From Gluconobacter frateurii (GTDB lineage: Bacteria; Pseudomonadota; Alphaproteobacteria; Acetobacterales; Acetobacteraceae): 64,000 nt of DNA. Where the stretch lies: contig NZ_BEWN01000004.1 of NCBI RefSeq assembly GCF_002723955.1, forward strand, positions 1 through 64,000, given 5' to 3'. The notes under the pieces were generated by a model. The model was not told where the DNA came from and did not search any database. It saw only the letters and a program-made list of their open reading frames with translations. The position numbers and the translations under genes are program-made. This document shows, one piece after another, positions 38,114-51,269 of the stretch; within the stretch, counting starts at the first letter, position 1; each line of letters opens with the position of its first letter.

Positions 38114-39727
38114 TCAGGGCTGCGCGAGCCCTTCCAGAAGACGTGCAATGGCTTCAGCTCCAGGATCAGGAACATCTTTTAGTTGTGCCAACGGCACATA
38201 AGCGGCACGGCCCGCACGAGCATGCATTGTGCGTGTGGCATCAGCTCCTTTACGAGCAGCCCGTGCAGCTTCATGCAATCCGCCGCTCTGAAGGGCGGCT
38301 ATGGCAGGGAAGAGGGCATCCAGCATAGTGCGGTCACCGGGCGACGCGCCGCCATAGCTGTGCATGCGCTGCAATCCCGCTTCCAGGCCGGATCGCCAGT
38401 TTTCCTGCTGTCCCGCAGTAGAAAACATGATCGAAAGCAGAACGCCGCTTGATCCACCAGCATTACGTGCGAGAAGGCGCCCGATTGTTGCAGTGAGTTG
38501 TTGAGGGGAGGCCAGGGGGAGGCGGTCGATATCTTTCAGTATAACGCGACCCGCTTCCGCAAAGGTTGAGCCTGCATCTCCGTCACCAATCAGGGCATCC
38601 AGAGCATTGAGATCCTTTTCGTTGTCGATAAGGATTTTGGCACCCTGGCGGATGAATTTTTCGACATAGCCATTAGAAGACGCTTTGAAGGCGAAAGTCT
38701 CAGGGAGCGATGGGGTGGGCTTTGTCTGAACGTCTTTAAAAGGGGCAATACCTGGCCATGCCCATGGCTCCACAGGAGCTTCCAGTGCTTCAGTAAAAGC
38801 TGCTTTTGCAGGAATTGCCGACAGGGAAAATCCGTACATATCCAGTGACGTCATCAACGGGGCGGGCCCAATAATGAATGCGGTGCGCTCCGCTAGAGAC
38901 GTTCGCGCGAGGGCATCTATGATAGCCTGCGCCTCCAGAACTGGAACCGCCCCTAACATGTTGACCATGATGGCGTGTTTTCCATGCGTCAGATGTTTGG
39001 TCAGCGTCTCTGCGGCACGCGCAACCAGCGCATCCAGTTTCTCTACGGCGATGCGTTCTGCTCCAGGCTCTCCGTGAATTCCAAGACCAAGCTCGGCTTC
39101 ATGGTCGTCCAGCCGCGTCTCGTGCTGTGGGTCGTAAACATTGACGTCCGTCAGTGCCAGGCCGATCGACGCCGTCGCCTTAATGGCATCCAGGGCGGCC
39201 TGTTTGACATCAGCCAGACTGGCTCCAGCTTCTGCCGCATGTCCTGCAATTTTCTGAACAAGCACTGTTCCCGCGATGCCACGGGCATGTGACCCTTGTC
39301 CCAGCGCAATGTCATCCGCCACGATGACCAGCTCAACATTCTTTCCCAAGGCCCGGGCCTGCTCCGCAGCCAGTCCAAAATTCAGTCGGTCTCCGGTGTA
39401 GTTCTTGACGATCAGCAGGCAGCCAGAGTCACCTGTCACTTCCAGAATGGCCGCGAGAATGGCATCGACATTGGGGGAGGCGAATAATGCGCCACAGACC
39501 GCGGCGGTCAGCATGCCTTTGCCTACAAATCCAGCGTGGGCAGGTTCGTGCCCGGAGCCGCCGCCAGAAACAATGGCGACTTTCGATTTATCCCAGTGCC
39601 GCCTGAGAACAACGTGGATATTGTCATGTCCCGAAAGGCGGCAGAGGTGACTTCCAGCAGAAGATCTCAGAAGTCCGTCTATGCCTTCGGTGACGAGAGT
39701 GTCGCGGTGATTGTAAAAGCGCTTCAT
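38114..39727 (-). CDS. ATP-dependent dihydroxyacetone kinase (DhaK-DhaL fusion)
   Basis: Phosphorylates dihydroxyacetone to DHAP. The 537-residue protein joins a DAK1 domain (residues 1-330; VSGGGSGHEPAHAGFVGKGM at 53-72, substrate-binding His218 in LGIHGEPG) and a DAK2 domain (about 360-537; ALIGDGDAGSTF for metal-ATP, then NAGGSSGVLLSIMF and GDRTMLDAL). This is the single-chain kinase, not the PTS-dependent two-subunit form. A TTG at 39745 is in frame, but the ATG at 39727 has CCAGGAT nearby and begins MKRFYN, as in the family. Dihydroxyacetone is a main oxidation product of glycerol in acetic acid bacteria, which fits the gene's presence. Confidence 0.94.
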   Translation of the reverse strand: MKRFYNHRDTLVTEGIDGLLRSSAGSHLCRLSGHDNIHVVLRRHWDKSKVAIVSGGGSGHEPAHAGFVGKGMLTAAVCGALFASPNVDAILAAILEVTGDSGCLLIVKNYTGDRLNFGLAAEQARALGKNVELVIVADDIALGQGSHARGIAGTVLVQKIAGHAAEAGASLADVKQAALDAIKATASIGLALTDVNVYDPQHETRLDDHEAELGLGIHGEPGAERIAVEKLDALVARAAETLTKHLTHGKHAIMVNMLGAVPVLEAQAIIDALARTSLAERTAFIIGPAPLMTSLDMYGFSLSAIPAKAAFTEALEAPVEPWAWPGIAPFKDVQTKPTPSLPETFAFKASSNGYVEKFIRQGAKILIDNEKDLNALDALIGDGDAGSTFAEAGRVILKDIDRLPLASPQQLTATIGRLLARNAGGSSGVLLSIMFSTAGQQENWRSGLEAGLQRMHSYGGASPGDRTMLDALFPAIAALQSGGLHEAARAARKGADATRTMHARAGRAAYVPLAQLKDVPDPGAEAIARLLEGLAQP

Positions 39728-39831
39728 CGTATCCTGGATCCTCAACGGACTGATAACGAAGAGAATACCTCAACCTGACTTACGGACCAATCACCTTCCC
39801 GCGACCCTCCCTGTGATACAGATATTCTGGA

Positions 39832-40245
39832 TCAGTCTGATGGATTATTCTTCGTATAGGCGTCTCTTAAAGCCTTTTCGATTTCAGGGGTTGGTGAGCC
39901 CAGAACAGTCTGTTTCAGCGCGTTGTTAGCCTTGATCGAGAGGAGCCCCCAGGAGCCCGAATGATCGGTGGCCAGAACCAGTTCCAGCTGTTGTGCCGCA
40001 CAGTCATGAGGCTTGCACATATGACCAAGCGCATATGTTTTCCCCTTCTGTGTGAAATATTCGACCGGGGTGGACGTGCCTTTACCTGAGACAACCCAGG
40101 CCGGAAGCGTAATCATGGTCTTGTAAGCCTGTCTGAAACCTGACGTGTTCAGCAGGTCCTGCGTCGTAGGTGGTGCAGCAGCCGCTGTCATGGTTCCGCA
40201 GACTATGGTGCAGGCTAGCGTAAAGATTTTGAGGCGCTGTTTCAT
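39832..40245 (-). CDS. Ivy-type lysozyme inhibitor
   Basis: A 137-residue exported protein. Signal peptide residues 1-23 (KIFTLACTIVCGTMTAAAA). The mature domain has LPAWVVSGKGTSTPV near 48-61 and the inhibitor loop motif CKPHDC at 77-82, in which the exposed His enters the active site of C-type lysozyme in known Ivy proteins. Its likely role is protection of peptidoglycan from lysozyme or from the cell's own lytic enzymes. It follows the nicotinamidase gene by 19 bases on the same strand, so the two are probably co-transcribed although functionally unrelated. Confidence 0.85.
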   Translation of the reverse strand: MKQRLKIFTLACTIVCGTMTAAAAPPTTQDLLNTSGFRQAYKTMITLPAWVVSGKGTSTPVEYFTQKGKTYALGHMCKPHDCAAQQLELVLATDHSGSWGLLSIKANNALKQTVLGSPTPEIEKALRDAYTKNNPSD

Positions 40246-40264
40246 GAAGCGTCCTTCTTTCGCG

Positions 40265-40831
40265 TCAGATGTGTTCCATCAGACGGACACCCTGTGCTTT
40301 CAGATCGCTGAAGAGCGCAGTCTGGTCGCCAGCAATGCCACGGCAGGCTCCGAGGGCGATGTCTGTCCTGAAACCACAGCGCATGGCGTCCCGGGCGGTT
40401 GCAGTAACGCAGAAATCCAGCGCCAGCCCGCAAACAACAATATGGGTGATCTTCAACCCGCGCAGAAGGTGATCCAGCCCGGTTGACGTTTCATGGTCGT
40501 TGTCGAAAAAGGCGGAATAGCTGTCGCGATCCTGAGCCATGCCTTTGTGAATGATATGGCTCACCGGTTGGAGGTTCAGAGCCGATGGAAAATCAGCGCC
40601 TTCAGATGCTGCAATACAGTGCGCTGGCCAAGGGCCACCTTCTTTCTTGAAGGAACAATGGTCCGCCGGGTGCCAGTCCTGCGTCGCTACCACAGCGGAA
40701 AATCCTAACTGGGAAAGGGCATTGATCGGCGCAATGACCTGATCCCCAGCTGGAACGGCCAGCGCTCCGCCGGGCAGGAAATCGTTCTGGACGTCTACAA
40801 TAATCAGGGCGGACTGCTGAAAATCAGGCAA
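40265..40831 (-). CDS. pncA: Nicotinamidase/pyrazinamidase
   Basis: Hydrolyses nicotinamide to nicotinate for NAD salvage. The 188-residue isochorismatase-fold protein has the catalytic triad Asp13 (IIVDVQNDFLPGGAL), Lys96 (HIIHKGM) and Cys141 (GLALDFCVTATA), and the metal ligands Asp52, His54, His58 in ATQDWHPADHCSF. Length and spacing agree with bacterial PncA. No membrane or signal segments are present. Confidence 0.94.
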   Translation of the reverse strand: MPDFQQSALIIVDVQNDFLPGGALAVPAGDQVIAPINALSQLGFSAVVATQDWHPADHCSFKKEGGPWPAHCIAASEGADFPSALNLQPVSHIIHKGMAQDRDSYSAFFDNDHETSTGLDHLLRGLKITHIVVCGLALDFCVTATARDAMRCGFRTDIALGACRGIAGDQTALFSDLKAQGVRLMEHI

Positions 40832-40911
40832 GGGAGGTTCTTCCAGAACTGAGTGAGATCACAATACTGACGATCTTAAGCAGTCCCGGGCAGCATAAGA
40901 AAGGCGGCTTT

Positions 40912-42255
40912 TCAGAGACGGGTCACGAGAAGCTGGTTGATGCGGAAACCCTCAACGTCCACGACTTCAAAGCGGAAGCCAGACGACTCAACGCTGTCAG
41001 CCTTTCGGGCCATGCGACGAAGCCTGTTCATCACGAAACCACCGACCGTATCGAAGTTCTGCGCATCGTCGAACAGCGGAATATCGAGCTCACGGATGAC
41101 ATCTCCGATTGGAGCTGCACCGTCGATCAGCCAGGAATTTGCATCACGTCGAACAATGGCCTGCTCTTCGAACGGGCTGACCAGCCCATCCATCAGAGCG
41201 CCCATAATGTCCTTGTAGGTAATCAGACCGACGACCAGACCATATTCATTCACAATCAGTGCAAAGCCTGCGGAATGGGCATCGAACTGCGCAAGTGTTT
41301 CCCAAAGATTCAGCGTGTCGGGTAGGGAGAGAACATCGCGGCGCATCTTGAAGATCTGGCTGGCAACCGGCGTCAGGCTCTCTTTTGACTGCGGTTCGTC
41401 CACTACCGCCACTAACACGTCCTCGGCACGAATGGAGCCAATGACGCGATCCAGACCACCATCGCAGAGCGGGTAGCGAGAGTATGGTCGGACACGCACC
41501 TTGTCCCGCTGGCTTTCGGGAGTTTCCTGAACGTCCAGAAACACAATCTCATCTCGTGGCGTCATTGCAGACGTGACGGAACGATCCTGCAGGCCCAGAA
41601 CGTTCTGGATCATCTGGTGTTCCTGCTCCAGCAGGATACCCGAAGCCGTACCCGCGGCCAGAATAGCCCGAAGGTCTTCTGGTGTGACAGGTTCGACCGT
41701 TGCAGCGGCCGGAATTTTCATGACACGCAGGAGGACGTCCGAGATACGGGAAAAAACCCAGACCGCAGGATAAAGCACTTTGAGGGCGAGAGCAGGAAAC
41801 CAGCCAACCTTGAGTGCAATCCGGTCCGGCGCATTCATGGCAATCCGCTTGGGAAGCAGATCGGCAAAGAGAACAAATAAGCCTGTGATGAGAATAAAAG
41901 AACAGGCCGACCCGGTATTCGATGCTAGGGCCGGAGAGAACCCAATCCATTCCAGACCAGCAGCAATAGGCTCACTCAGCATCGACTCGCTGATGATGCC
42001 GCCCAGAACGCCGACAGCATTCAGACAGATCTGTAGGACGGTAATGACCTGTCCGCTGTTGCGCCGCAGTTTGAGGAATGCGACCGCCCTGGGATCACCA
42101 GCTTCGGCCTTAGAGCGAAGCCGGACATCCCGGGCAGCGGCAAATGAGATCTCGGACAGGGAGATCAATATGGAGACCGCGATCAGAACGACGGTCGCGA
42201 CAAGGCCCAGCAGGAGAAGAATAATCATGTGCTGGGTAGGAGATGATACTGACAT
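40912..42255 (-). CDS. CNNM/CorC (HlyC)-type CBS-domain membrane protein
   Basis: A 447-residue UPF0053-type protein. Residues 1-190 form a DUF21 domain with about four membrane segments (SLSEISFAAARDVRLRSKA near 33). Two CBS domains follow (MTPRDEIVFLDVQETPESQR near 231; IVNEYGLVVGLITYKDI near 331) and then a CorC_HlyC domain (DGAAPIGDVIRELDIPLFDD near 375). Such proteins are linked to Mg2+/Co2+ efflux or magnesium homeostasis. The old 'hemolysin' label is not supported by function. It is a single gene between pncA and ligA. Confidence 0.88.
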   Translation of the reverse strand: MSVSSPTQHMIILLLLGLVATVVLIAVSILISLSEISFAAARDVRLRSKAEAGDPRAVAFLKLRRNSGQVITVLQICLNAVGVLGGIISESMLSEPIAAGLEWIGFSPALASNTGSACSFILITGLFVLFADLLPKRIAMNAPDRIALKVGWFPALALKVLYPAVWVFSRISDVLLRVMKIPAAATVEPVTPEDLRAILAAGTASGILLEQEHQMIQNVLGLQDRSVTSAMTPRDEIVFLDVQETPESQRDKVRVRPYSRYPLCDGGLDRVIGSIRAEDVLVAVVDEPQSKESLTPVASQIFKMRRDVLSLPDTLNLWETLAQFDAHSAGFALIVNEYGLVVGLITYKDIMGALMDGLVSPFEEQAIVRRDANSWLIDGAAPIGDVIRELDIPLFDDAQNFDTVGGFVMNRLRRMARKADSVESSGFRFEVVDVEGFRINQLLVTRL

Positions 42256-42341
42256 GCGGGCGGCATCATACTCCGAAGAACAGAAACAAAGCCAATTATC
42301 TTCAGATGGCAGCCATGCGGGTCGATAATGTCATAAGACTG

Positions 42342-46093
<3,752 letters not shown>

Positions 46094-46138
46094 GACGGGA
46101 ATGTTGTGTGGGGGGAGGCGTGTTTCAAACGCCTCACA

Positions 46139-47038
46139 TCAGAATACGCTGTGCCAGGCGCGCGTAAAGAAGCCGCGCGGCTTGCTGGTTGGCTTCTGGG
46201 TGATGGGCTGTTTGAAATCATCAGACAGGAGTTTGCTGTCCCGCAGATTTGCATAGGCATAGCGGTACCACTGGCTGTCTGGATAGTTATAGCCGAGAAC
46301 AGAGGCCGTCTGGCGCGCTTCATTTTTCAGGCCAAGGGCCAGATAGACTTCCACCAGACGTTCCAGAGCCTCAGCCACGTGATTTGTGGTCTGATAGTCC
46401 TGAACTACGCGCTGATAGCGGGTCATCGCGGCTTCATAATTACGCTGCTGCTGATACCAGCGGCCAACAAGCATTTCCTTGCCGGCCAGATGGTCACGGC
46501 AGAGATCGATCTTGAGCTGTGCATCGCGCGCGTAAGACGTCTGGGGGAAGCGGGTAATCACTTCTTCCAGAGCATTCAGAGCTTCGACCGTTCCCTGCTG
46601 ATCACGCTGCACGTCAGCAATCTGCTCATAGTAGCAGAGCGCGCGCAGGTAGAAGGCATAGGCTGCATCCGGACTGGTCGGATGCAGTTGCAGGTAACGC
46701 TCAAGCTGCTGCACGGAAAGAGCATACTCACCCTGCAGATAATAGGCGTACCCTTCCATCAGCTCAGCGTTTCCGGTGAAACCGGAATACGGATAATTCT
46801 GCTGAAGAAGCTCGAATTCGCCACCCGCCAGTTCGTAACGGCCGGACCGCAGGGCGTCGATACCGTAATTATAGAGCGTCTCTGCATCCGCCGTCTTGGG
46901 AATGACAGGCTTCTCATGCTTGTGAGAAAACAGTGAACAGCCCGACAGAAGCAGGAGCCCACTGACGGCCGTAGCCTTCAGGATCAGACCCCGCCCGCTG
47001 GAGGACACTTCAAAATGACGTTGAGTGCTGCTTGGCAT
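46139..47038 (-). CDS. bamD: Outer membrane protein assembly factor BamD
   Basis: Lipoprotein of the BAM complex that inserts beta-barrels into the outer membrane. The 299-residue product has a signal with lipobox LLLSGC (Cys34), then TPR-type repeats: ADAETLYNYGIDALRSGRYE, AELMEGYAYYLQGEY, SPDAAYAFYLRALCYYEQI and HVAEALERLVEVYLALGLKN. The C-terminus ends in aromatic HSVF. It lies 68 bases after lpxC. Confidence 0.95.
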   Translation of the reverse strand: MPSSTQRHFEVSSSGRGLILKATAVSGLLLLSGCSLFSHKHEKPVIPKTADAETLYNYGIDALRSGRYELAGGEFELLQQNYPYSGFTGNAELMEGYAYYLQGEYALSVQQLERYLQLHPTSPDAAYAFYLRALCYYEQIADVQRDQQGTVEALNALEEVITRFPQTSYARDAQLKIDLCRDHLAGKEMLVGRWYQQQRNYEAAMTRYQRVVQDYQTTNHVAEALERLVEVYLALGLKNEARQTASVLGYNYPDSQWYRYAYANLRDSKLLSDDFKQPITQKPTSKPRGFFTRAWHSVF

Positions 47039-47106
47039 ACCTGCTCTTCCCGTGAAGCCCGTCTTATATCACGGGAATGCGGCGGCGAAAGACCCGCCAG
47101 TCATCC

Positions 47107-48144
47107 TCATGCCGCAACGCGTGTGCGTCGGCTGTTCCGAACGGGTGCAACATCGCCTTCCGGCTCAAAACGCCAGTTGCGACGATCCGAGAAAACAGCG
47201 TGAAGAAGCTCGTTGTTGATCTTGTGTCCGGACTTGTGACCAATAAAGCCAGCCTTCAGACGGTGACCGCAGCAATAAAGGTCCCCGATGGCGTCCAGAA
47301 GCTTGTGGCGGGCAAATTCCCGCTCAATTTTCAGGCCTGCGGGGTTAAGGATATTATCCCCGTCCACAACAACGGCGTTGTCCAGAGAGCCGCCGCGCGC
47401 AAGGCCAATGCTCTGGAGATATTCAATATCTTTGCGGTTTACGAAGGTTCTGCAGAACGAAACTTCTTCGAGAAAGCGCTGCGGATCAAGCTGCATGGCA
47501 TAACGCTGGTTACCAATTGCAGCAGCTTCGAAATTCAATGAAATAGCAAGCGAAAGCCCACGTTGTGCGGGGCGGAGTTCGGCAAAAGCGCCGTTGTCAC
47601 CTTCCGCACGGATATTGCGGAGAATTTCGATGATTCGACGTGGCTTCTCAAGAACGGCTGTTCCGGCACAGCGGATCAAAAAAGCAAACGCATCCGCCGA
47701 GCCGTCAAGAACCGGAAGCTCTGGCCCGCTGACGCGAATCAGGGCGTTATCGATTTCCAGCGCGTGCAAAGCGGCCATGAGATGCTCGATGGTCGCGACC
47801 CGCAGAGACGGGTCATTTTCACAGGCAACAACAGTGGAAAGCTTCGTATCAATGATCCGGTCATAACGGGCCGGAAAAGAAGGTGAATCTGGATAGTCAC
47901 TTCTCTGGAAACGGATTCCGGTATCGGCCTCGGCCGGAAGCATTTCGAGATCAACATTGATGCCGCTGTGCAGAGCAATGCCACGGCATGAAATCGGCGA
48001 AGAGAGAGTTGTTTGCAGGGTCTTCAAATGGGGGCGCCCGGAGTAGGGAGGTGCCTGATTGGCGTCAGACACGCTGGAAAGGATCTGTCGGATCTGGTGA
48101 TCCGCTGATGCAGACTTTCCGTGATGCGCTGGCTTGGCCTGCAT
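47107..48144 (-). CDS. lpxC: UDP-3-O-acyl-N-acetylglucosamine deacetylase
   Basis: Committed step of lipid A synthesis, a zinc deacetylase. The 345-residue product keeps the Zn ligands His121 (TIEHLMAAL), His280 and Asp284 (FARHKLLDAIGDLY) and the catalytic His307 (HKSGHKIN). Compared with the usual about 305 residues it carries about 38 extra N-terminal residues before the conserved LQTTLSSPISCRGIALHSG. The ATG at 48144 follows GGGGG, so the extension may be real. A TTG at 48027 would remove it. It is separated from ftsZ by hairpins but lies on the same strand. Confidence 0.94.
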   Translation of the reverse strand: MQAKPAHHGKSASADHQIRQILSSVSDANQAPPYSGRPHLKTLQTTLSSPISCRGIALHSGINVDLEMLPAEADTGIRFQRSDYPDSPSFPARYDRIIDTKLSTVVACENDPSLRVATIEHLMAALHALEIDNALIRVSGPELPVLDGSADAFAFLIRCAGTAVLEKPRRIIEILRNIRAEGDNGAFAELRPAQRGLSLAISLNFEAAAIGNQRYAMQLDPQRFLEEVSFCRTFVNRKDIEYLQSIGLARGGSLDNAVVVDGDNILNPAGLKIEREFARHKLLDAIGDLYCCGHRLKAGFIGHKSGHKINNELLHAVFSDRRNWRFEPEGDVAPVRNSRRTRVAA

Positions 48145-48212
48145 GAAACCCCCGATGATTTGGACTGGTGTAATAAAACCCAGTCATCGGTTCAGTTCCA
48201 CTCAATGATTGT

Positions 48213-48260
48213 TGCCGGATATTACCCGGCCTCTCCCGCGAGGCAGGTCATCGCGGGAGA
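48213..48260 (-). promoter_or_regulatory. Tandem hairpins between ftsZ and lpxC
   Basis: TCTCCCGCGA (48232-48241) pairs with TCGCGGGAGA (48251-48260) in a perfect 10-bp stem, 13 bases past the ftsZ stop. A second, weaker stem GCCGG (48214-48218) with CCGGC (48226-48230) follows. No T tract is present, so they may slow or process the transcript rather than terminate it fully. Confidence 0.5.
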
Positions 48261-48272
48261 ACCATAACGCTG

Positions 48273-49814
48273 TCAGCGGCGCAGATAGGTTGGGATATCG
48301 AGCGTCGAATCGTCCGTTCCGTCAGTGGGTGCCTGATTGTGGCGAGGGTCCTGAGACCCATGCTGATCGGAAGGGTAAGCCTCACGTGAGTGCGGCTCCG
48401 ACCGCGGGGCCGGCTGCGTAGGCTGCTGAGGCGCCGGGCGGCTGCGGAAAGCACCTGTCATCAGGCCAAAGAGGCTGCGGGGCGCCTCAGGTGCTGGATT
48501 CCGAGGCGGTTCAGAAAATAGTCCAGCGCGCGGAGAGCGCTGGGACATATCTTCTTGAGGCGCTGGGGCGTGCTGCTGTGGAGCAACATGTGGCGGCGGT
48601 GCAACCGGGCTTTCAGCTGCAGGCGCAGGCTGCGGCTGCTGGGGCTGAGCGTTTGGGTCCAGGCTGAAGTTCGGGCGAGGCGGCCCACCAGCATAGGTTG
48701 AACCTGGCTGGAAGTTCTGCGGCGTCTGCCGTGGCTGGGACGTATTCTCACGCGGAGCAGAGGCGGTAGATGCCTGCTGCACCGGGGGCGGTGCGGAGGT
48801 CGTTTCCGTGCCCTGCGGTCCATTTTTGGACTGGGTATCAATGCCGGTGGCAACAACAGATACGCGGATCCGGCCATTCATGTTTTCATCAATGAGCGCA
48901 CCAAAGATGATGTTGGCCTCTTCAGCCACTTCCTCACGGATACGATCCGCCGCAGCGTTCACTTCATAAAGTGTAAGATCTTCACCGCCCGTGATGTTGA
49001 TCAACAGGCCGCGAGCCCCTGCCATGGAAGCATCTTCAAGCAGCGGATTGGAAATGGCGCGCTCGGCAGCAGCAACAGCACGGTCTTCGCCGTCTTCCTC
49101 GCTGCTGGCTTCGCCCGTTCCCATCATGGCCTTGCCCATCTCTTCCATCACGGCCTTGACGTCCGCAAAGTCGAGATTGATGAGACCAGGAGAGACCATC
49201 AGGTCCGTGATGCCACGAACGCCCATGTTCAGAACGTTGTCAGCCATTTTGAAGGCTTCACGGAACGTCGTGTTCTGATTGGCCGAATTGAACAGATTCT
49301 GGTTCGGGATGACGATCAGAGTGTCAACGTGCTTCTGAAGTTCGGCAATGCCGGACTCAGCAGCAAGCGTACGACGGCGGCCTTCGAAATTGAACGGTTT
49401 GGAGACAACACCAACTGTCAGAACGCCTCGTTCCCGCGCCATGCGTGCGATGACAGGCGCCGCACCCGTTCCTGTGCCACCACCCATACCGGCCGTGATG
49501 AAGACCAGATTTGCCCCTTCGAGCTGGCGCTCAATTTCCTGTGCAGCTTCTTCGGCGGCTTCACGGCCAATCTCCGGCTTGGCACCAGCACCAAGGCCGC
49601 GCGTCAGATGCGGACCAAGCTGGACACGGCGCTCAGCCTTGGAGTGGGCAAGCTGCTGCGCATCCGTATTGGCTACAACGAACTCAACACCCTTGAGCTC
49701 CGAATCGATCATGTTGTTTACGGCATTCGTGCCGCCACCGCCTACGCCGACGACAGTAATGCGGGGGGCCAGTTCAACGTGAGAGTTCGGGGTCGGGGTA
49801 AGGTTCAAAGTCAT
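48273..49814 (-). CDS. ftsZ: Cell division protein FtsZ
   Basis: Tubulin-like GTPase that forms the Z ring. The 513-residue protein has [14 protein letters not shown] near 23, the tubulin signature [10 protein letters not shown] (111-120), and the T7 loop region [15 protein letters not shown] near 200. From about residue 330 a Pro/Gln/Ala-rich linker of about 170 residues leads to the conserved C-terminal peptide LDIPTYLRR, which binds FtsA. The long linker is common in alphaproteobacteria. It lies 57 bases after ftsA. Confidence 0.98.
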   Translation of the reverse strand: MTLNLTPTPNSHVELAPRITVVGVGGGGTNAVNNMIDSELKGVEFVVANTDAQQLAHSKAERRVQLGPHLTRGLGAGAKPEIGREAAEEAAQEIERQLEGANLVFITAGMGGGTGTGAAPVIARMARERGVLTVGVVSKPFNFEGRRRTLAAESGIAELQKHVDTLIVIPNQNLFNSANQNTTFREAFKMADNVLNMGVRGITDLMVSPGLINLDFADVKAVMEEMGKAMMGTGEASSEEDGEDRAVAAAERAISNPLLEDASMAGARGLLINITGGEDLTLYEVNAAADRIREEVAEEANIIFGALIDENMNGRIRVSVVATGIDTQSKNGPQGTETTSAPPPVQQASTASAPRENTSQPRQTPQNFQPGSTYAGGPPRPNFSLDPNAQPQQPQPAPAAESPVAPPPHVAPQQHAPAPQEDMSQRSPRAGLFSEPPRNPAPEAPRSLFGLMTGAFRSRPAPQQPTQPAPRSEPHSREAYPSDQHGSQDPRHNQAPTDGTDDSTLDIPTYLRR

Positions 49815-49871
49815 GATCAGGTCCGGAACTGCGAGGAGGCAAAGTAAAAAAGGGCGTTAGTTCTGTTTAGC

Positions 49872-51269
49872 TCATCCACGATCGCGGATGAAGCCCACGA
49901 AACGCTTCAGAAGGCCGCCAGATCGGGGTTCGGGAGCAGAAATGTCTCCAAAATCCCGATCAGCGCCCGCTGCCCAGGCCAGAAGCCCCGCAGCGGTGGA
50001 AAAACCGGCCGAAGCTGCAGCAGTCTCCGGCAGGCCATGAACGTTCAGCGGTTTGCCCATGCGAACCGGCCGAGCGAGAATACGTGTGGCGACAGGAACA
50101 ATGCCTTCCATAAGGGAAGCACCGCCCGTCAGAACGACACGCCCGTTGGCGAGCCGACCCAGGCCGGCATTGTCCAGAGCATGGCGCACAAGTTCAAGCG
50201 TCTCTTCAACGCGAGGCTGAATAACGGAGATCACTTTAGAGCGCGGAATACGGGCCAGACGGTCCCGTCCTTCCCCAATCAAGGGAACAGAGAGAATTTC
50301 GCGCTGGTCGTCAGAGCCAAGTTGTGCGGCACCATACATGGTTTTCAGGCGCTCTGCCGTTTCCAGAGACGTGGAAAGTACGCCAGCAATATCGCGCGTG
50401 ACATGCAACCCACCGACCGGGATTTGCGCCGTATGGATCAGCTTGCCTTCACAGAATACGGCCAGAGACGTTGTGCCGCCTCCCATTTCAACAACAGTGA
50501 CACCCAGATCGCGCTCTTCGTCTGCCAACACAGAGACACCGGATGCAAATGGACTTGAGACCAAACCATCCAGCTTCAGTTCTGAATGCTGGAGAACCGT
50601 ATCCAGCGTGCGCAGGGCACTGGAATTCATATCCACAACATGCAGCTTTGTAGCAAGCTGCTCACACTGATGCCCGCGCGGATCTGCAATACCCGGCATC
50701 GAGTCAACGACATAACCGATCGGAAGCGTATGAATAACGTCGCGCCCTTCGGACCACGCCCGTGCCTGGCCATCCGCAATGAGACGCTGCACATCGCCGT
50801 CCGTAACTTCCCGGCCACCAATTGGCAGATGCGCATCAATCAAGCGACTTCGGGGATGGCCGCAGGACAGATTGACAACGAGCGAGTCCATGCGTCGCTC
50901 GGCTGCTTCTTCGGCCTGTCCAACAGTTGCACGGATCGCGGCTTCAGCTTCACGGATATCGACAATAGATCCAGATCGAATGCCGTGTGAACGACGCCAG
51001 CCATAGCCTAGCACCTGAATGGATCCGTCGGGCTCGCCCTTCCCAATCAGGCACGTCATTTTGGTTGTGCCGATATCCAGCGCGCCAAAAACGCCATTTC
51101 GCCACACACGCGGCTTGGACGTTTCCTCAGGCGGTAGCGGCAGAATCTCCCGTGGTGTTCGGTTCAGCGCAACATCACGCTCCCCGCCCACCGGAATCAG
51201 AGACCGGCCCCGCAGACCGCGCCGGCGACGGAAGGCCGGAAGATCGGACGTTGGTGTGAGATCGGTCAT
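49872..51269 (-). CDS. ftsA: Cell division protein FtsA
   Basis: Actin-like ATPase that tethers FtsZ to the membrane. The core starts near residue 60 with VFGALDIGTTKMTCLIG, then GSIVDIREAEAAIRATV, NLSCGHPRSRL, MGGGTTSLAVFCEGKLIHTA near 260 and VLTGGASLMEGI near 375. The C-terminus LLKRFVGFIRDRG is an amphipathic membrane-targeting helix. About 60 residues precede the actin-like core, rich in Arg and Pro (FRRRRGLRGRSLIPVGGE), longer than in E. coli. The start overlaps the ftsQ stop by four bases. Confidence 0.97.
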   Translation of the reverse strand: MTDLTPTSDLPAFRRRRGLRGRSLIPVGGERDVALNRTPREILPLPPEETSKPRVWRNGVFGALDIGTTKMTCLIGKGEPDGSIQVLGYGWRRSHGIRSGSIVDIREAEAAIRATVGQAEEAAERRMDSLVVNLSCGHPRSRLIDAHLPIGGREVTDGDVQRLIADGQARAWSEGRDVIHTLPIGYVVDSMPGIADPRGHQCEQLATKLHVVDMNSSALRTLDTVLQHSELKLDGLVSSPFASGVSVLADEERDLGVTVVEMGGGTTSLAVFCEGKLIHTAQIPVGGLHVTRDIAGVLSTSLETAERLKTMYGAAQLGSDDQREILSVPLIGEGRDRLARIPRSKVISVIQPRVEETLELVRHALDNAGLGRLANGRVVLTGGASLMEGIVPVATRILARPVRMGKPLNVHGLPETAAASAGFSTAAGLLAWAAGADRDFGDISAPEPRSGGLLKRFVGFIRDRG

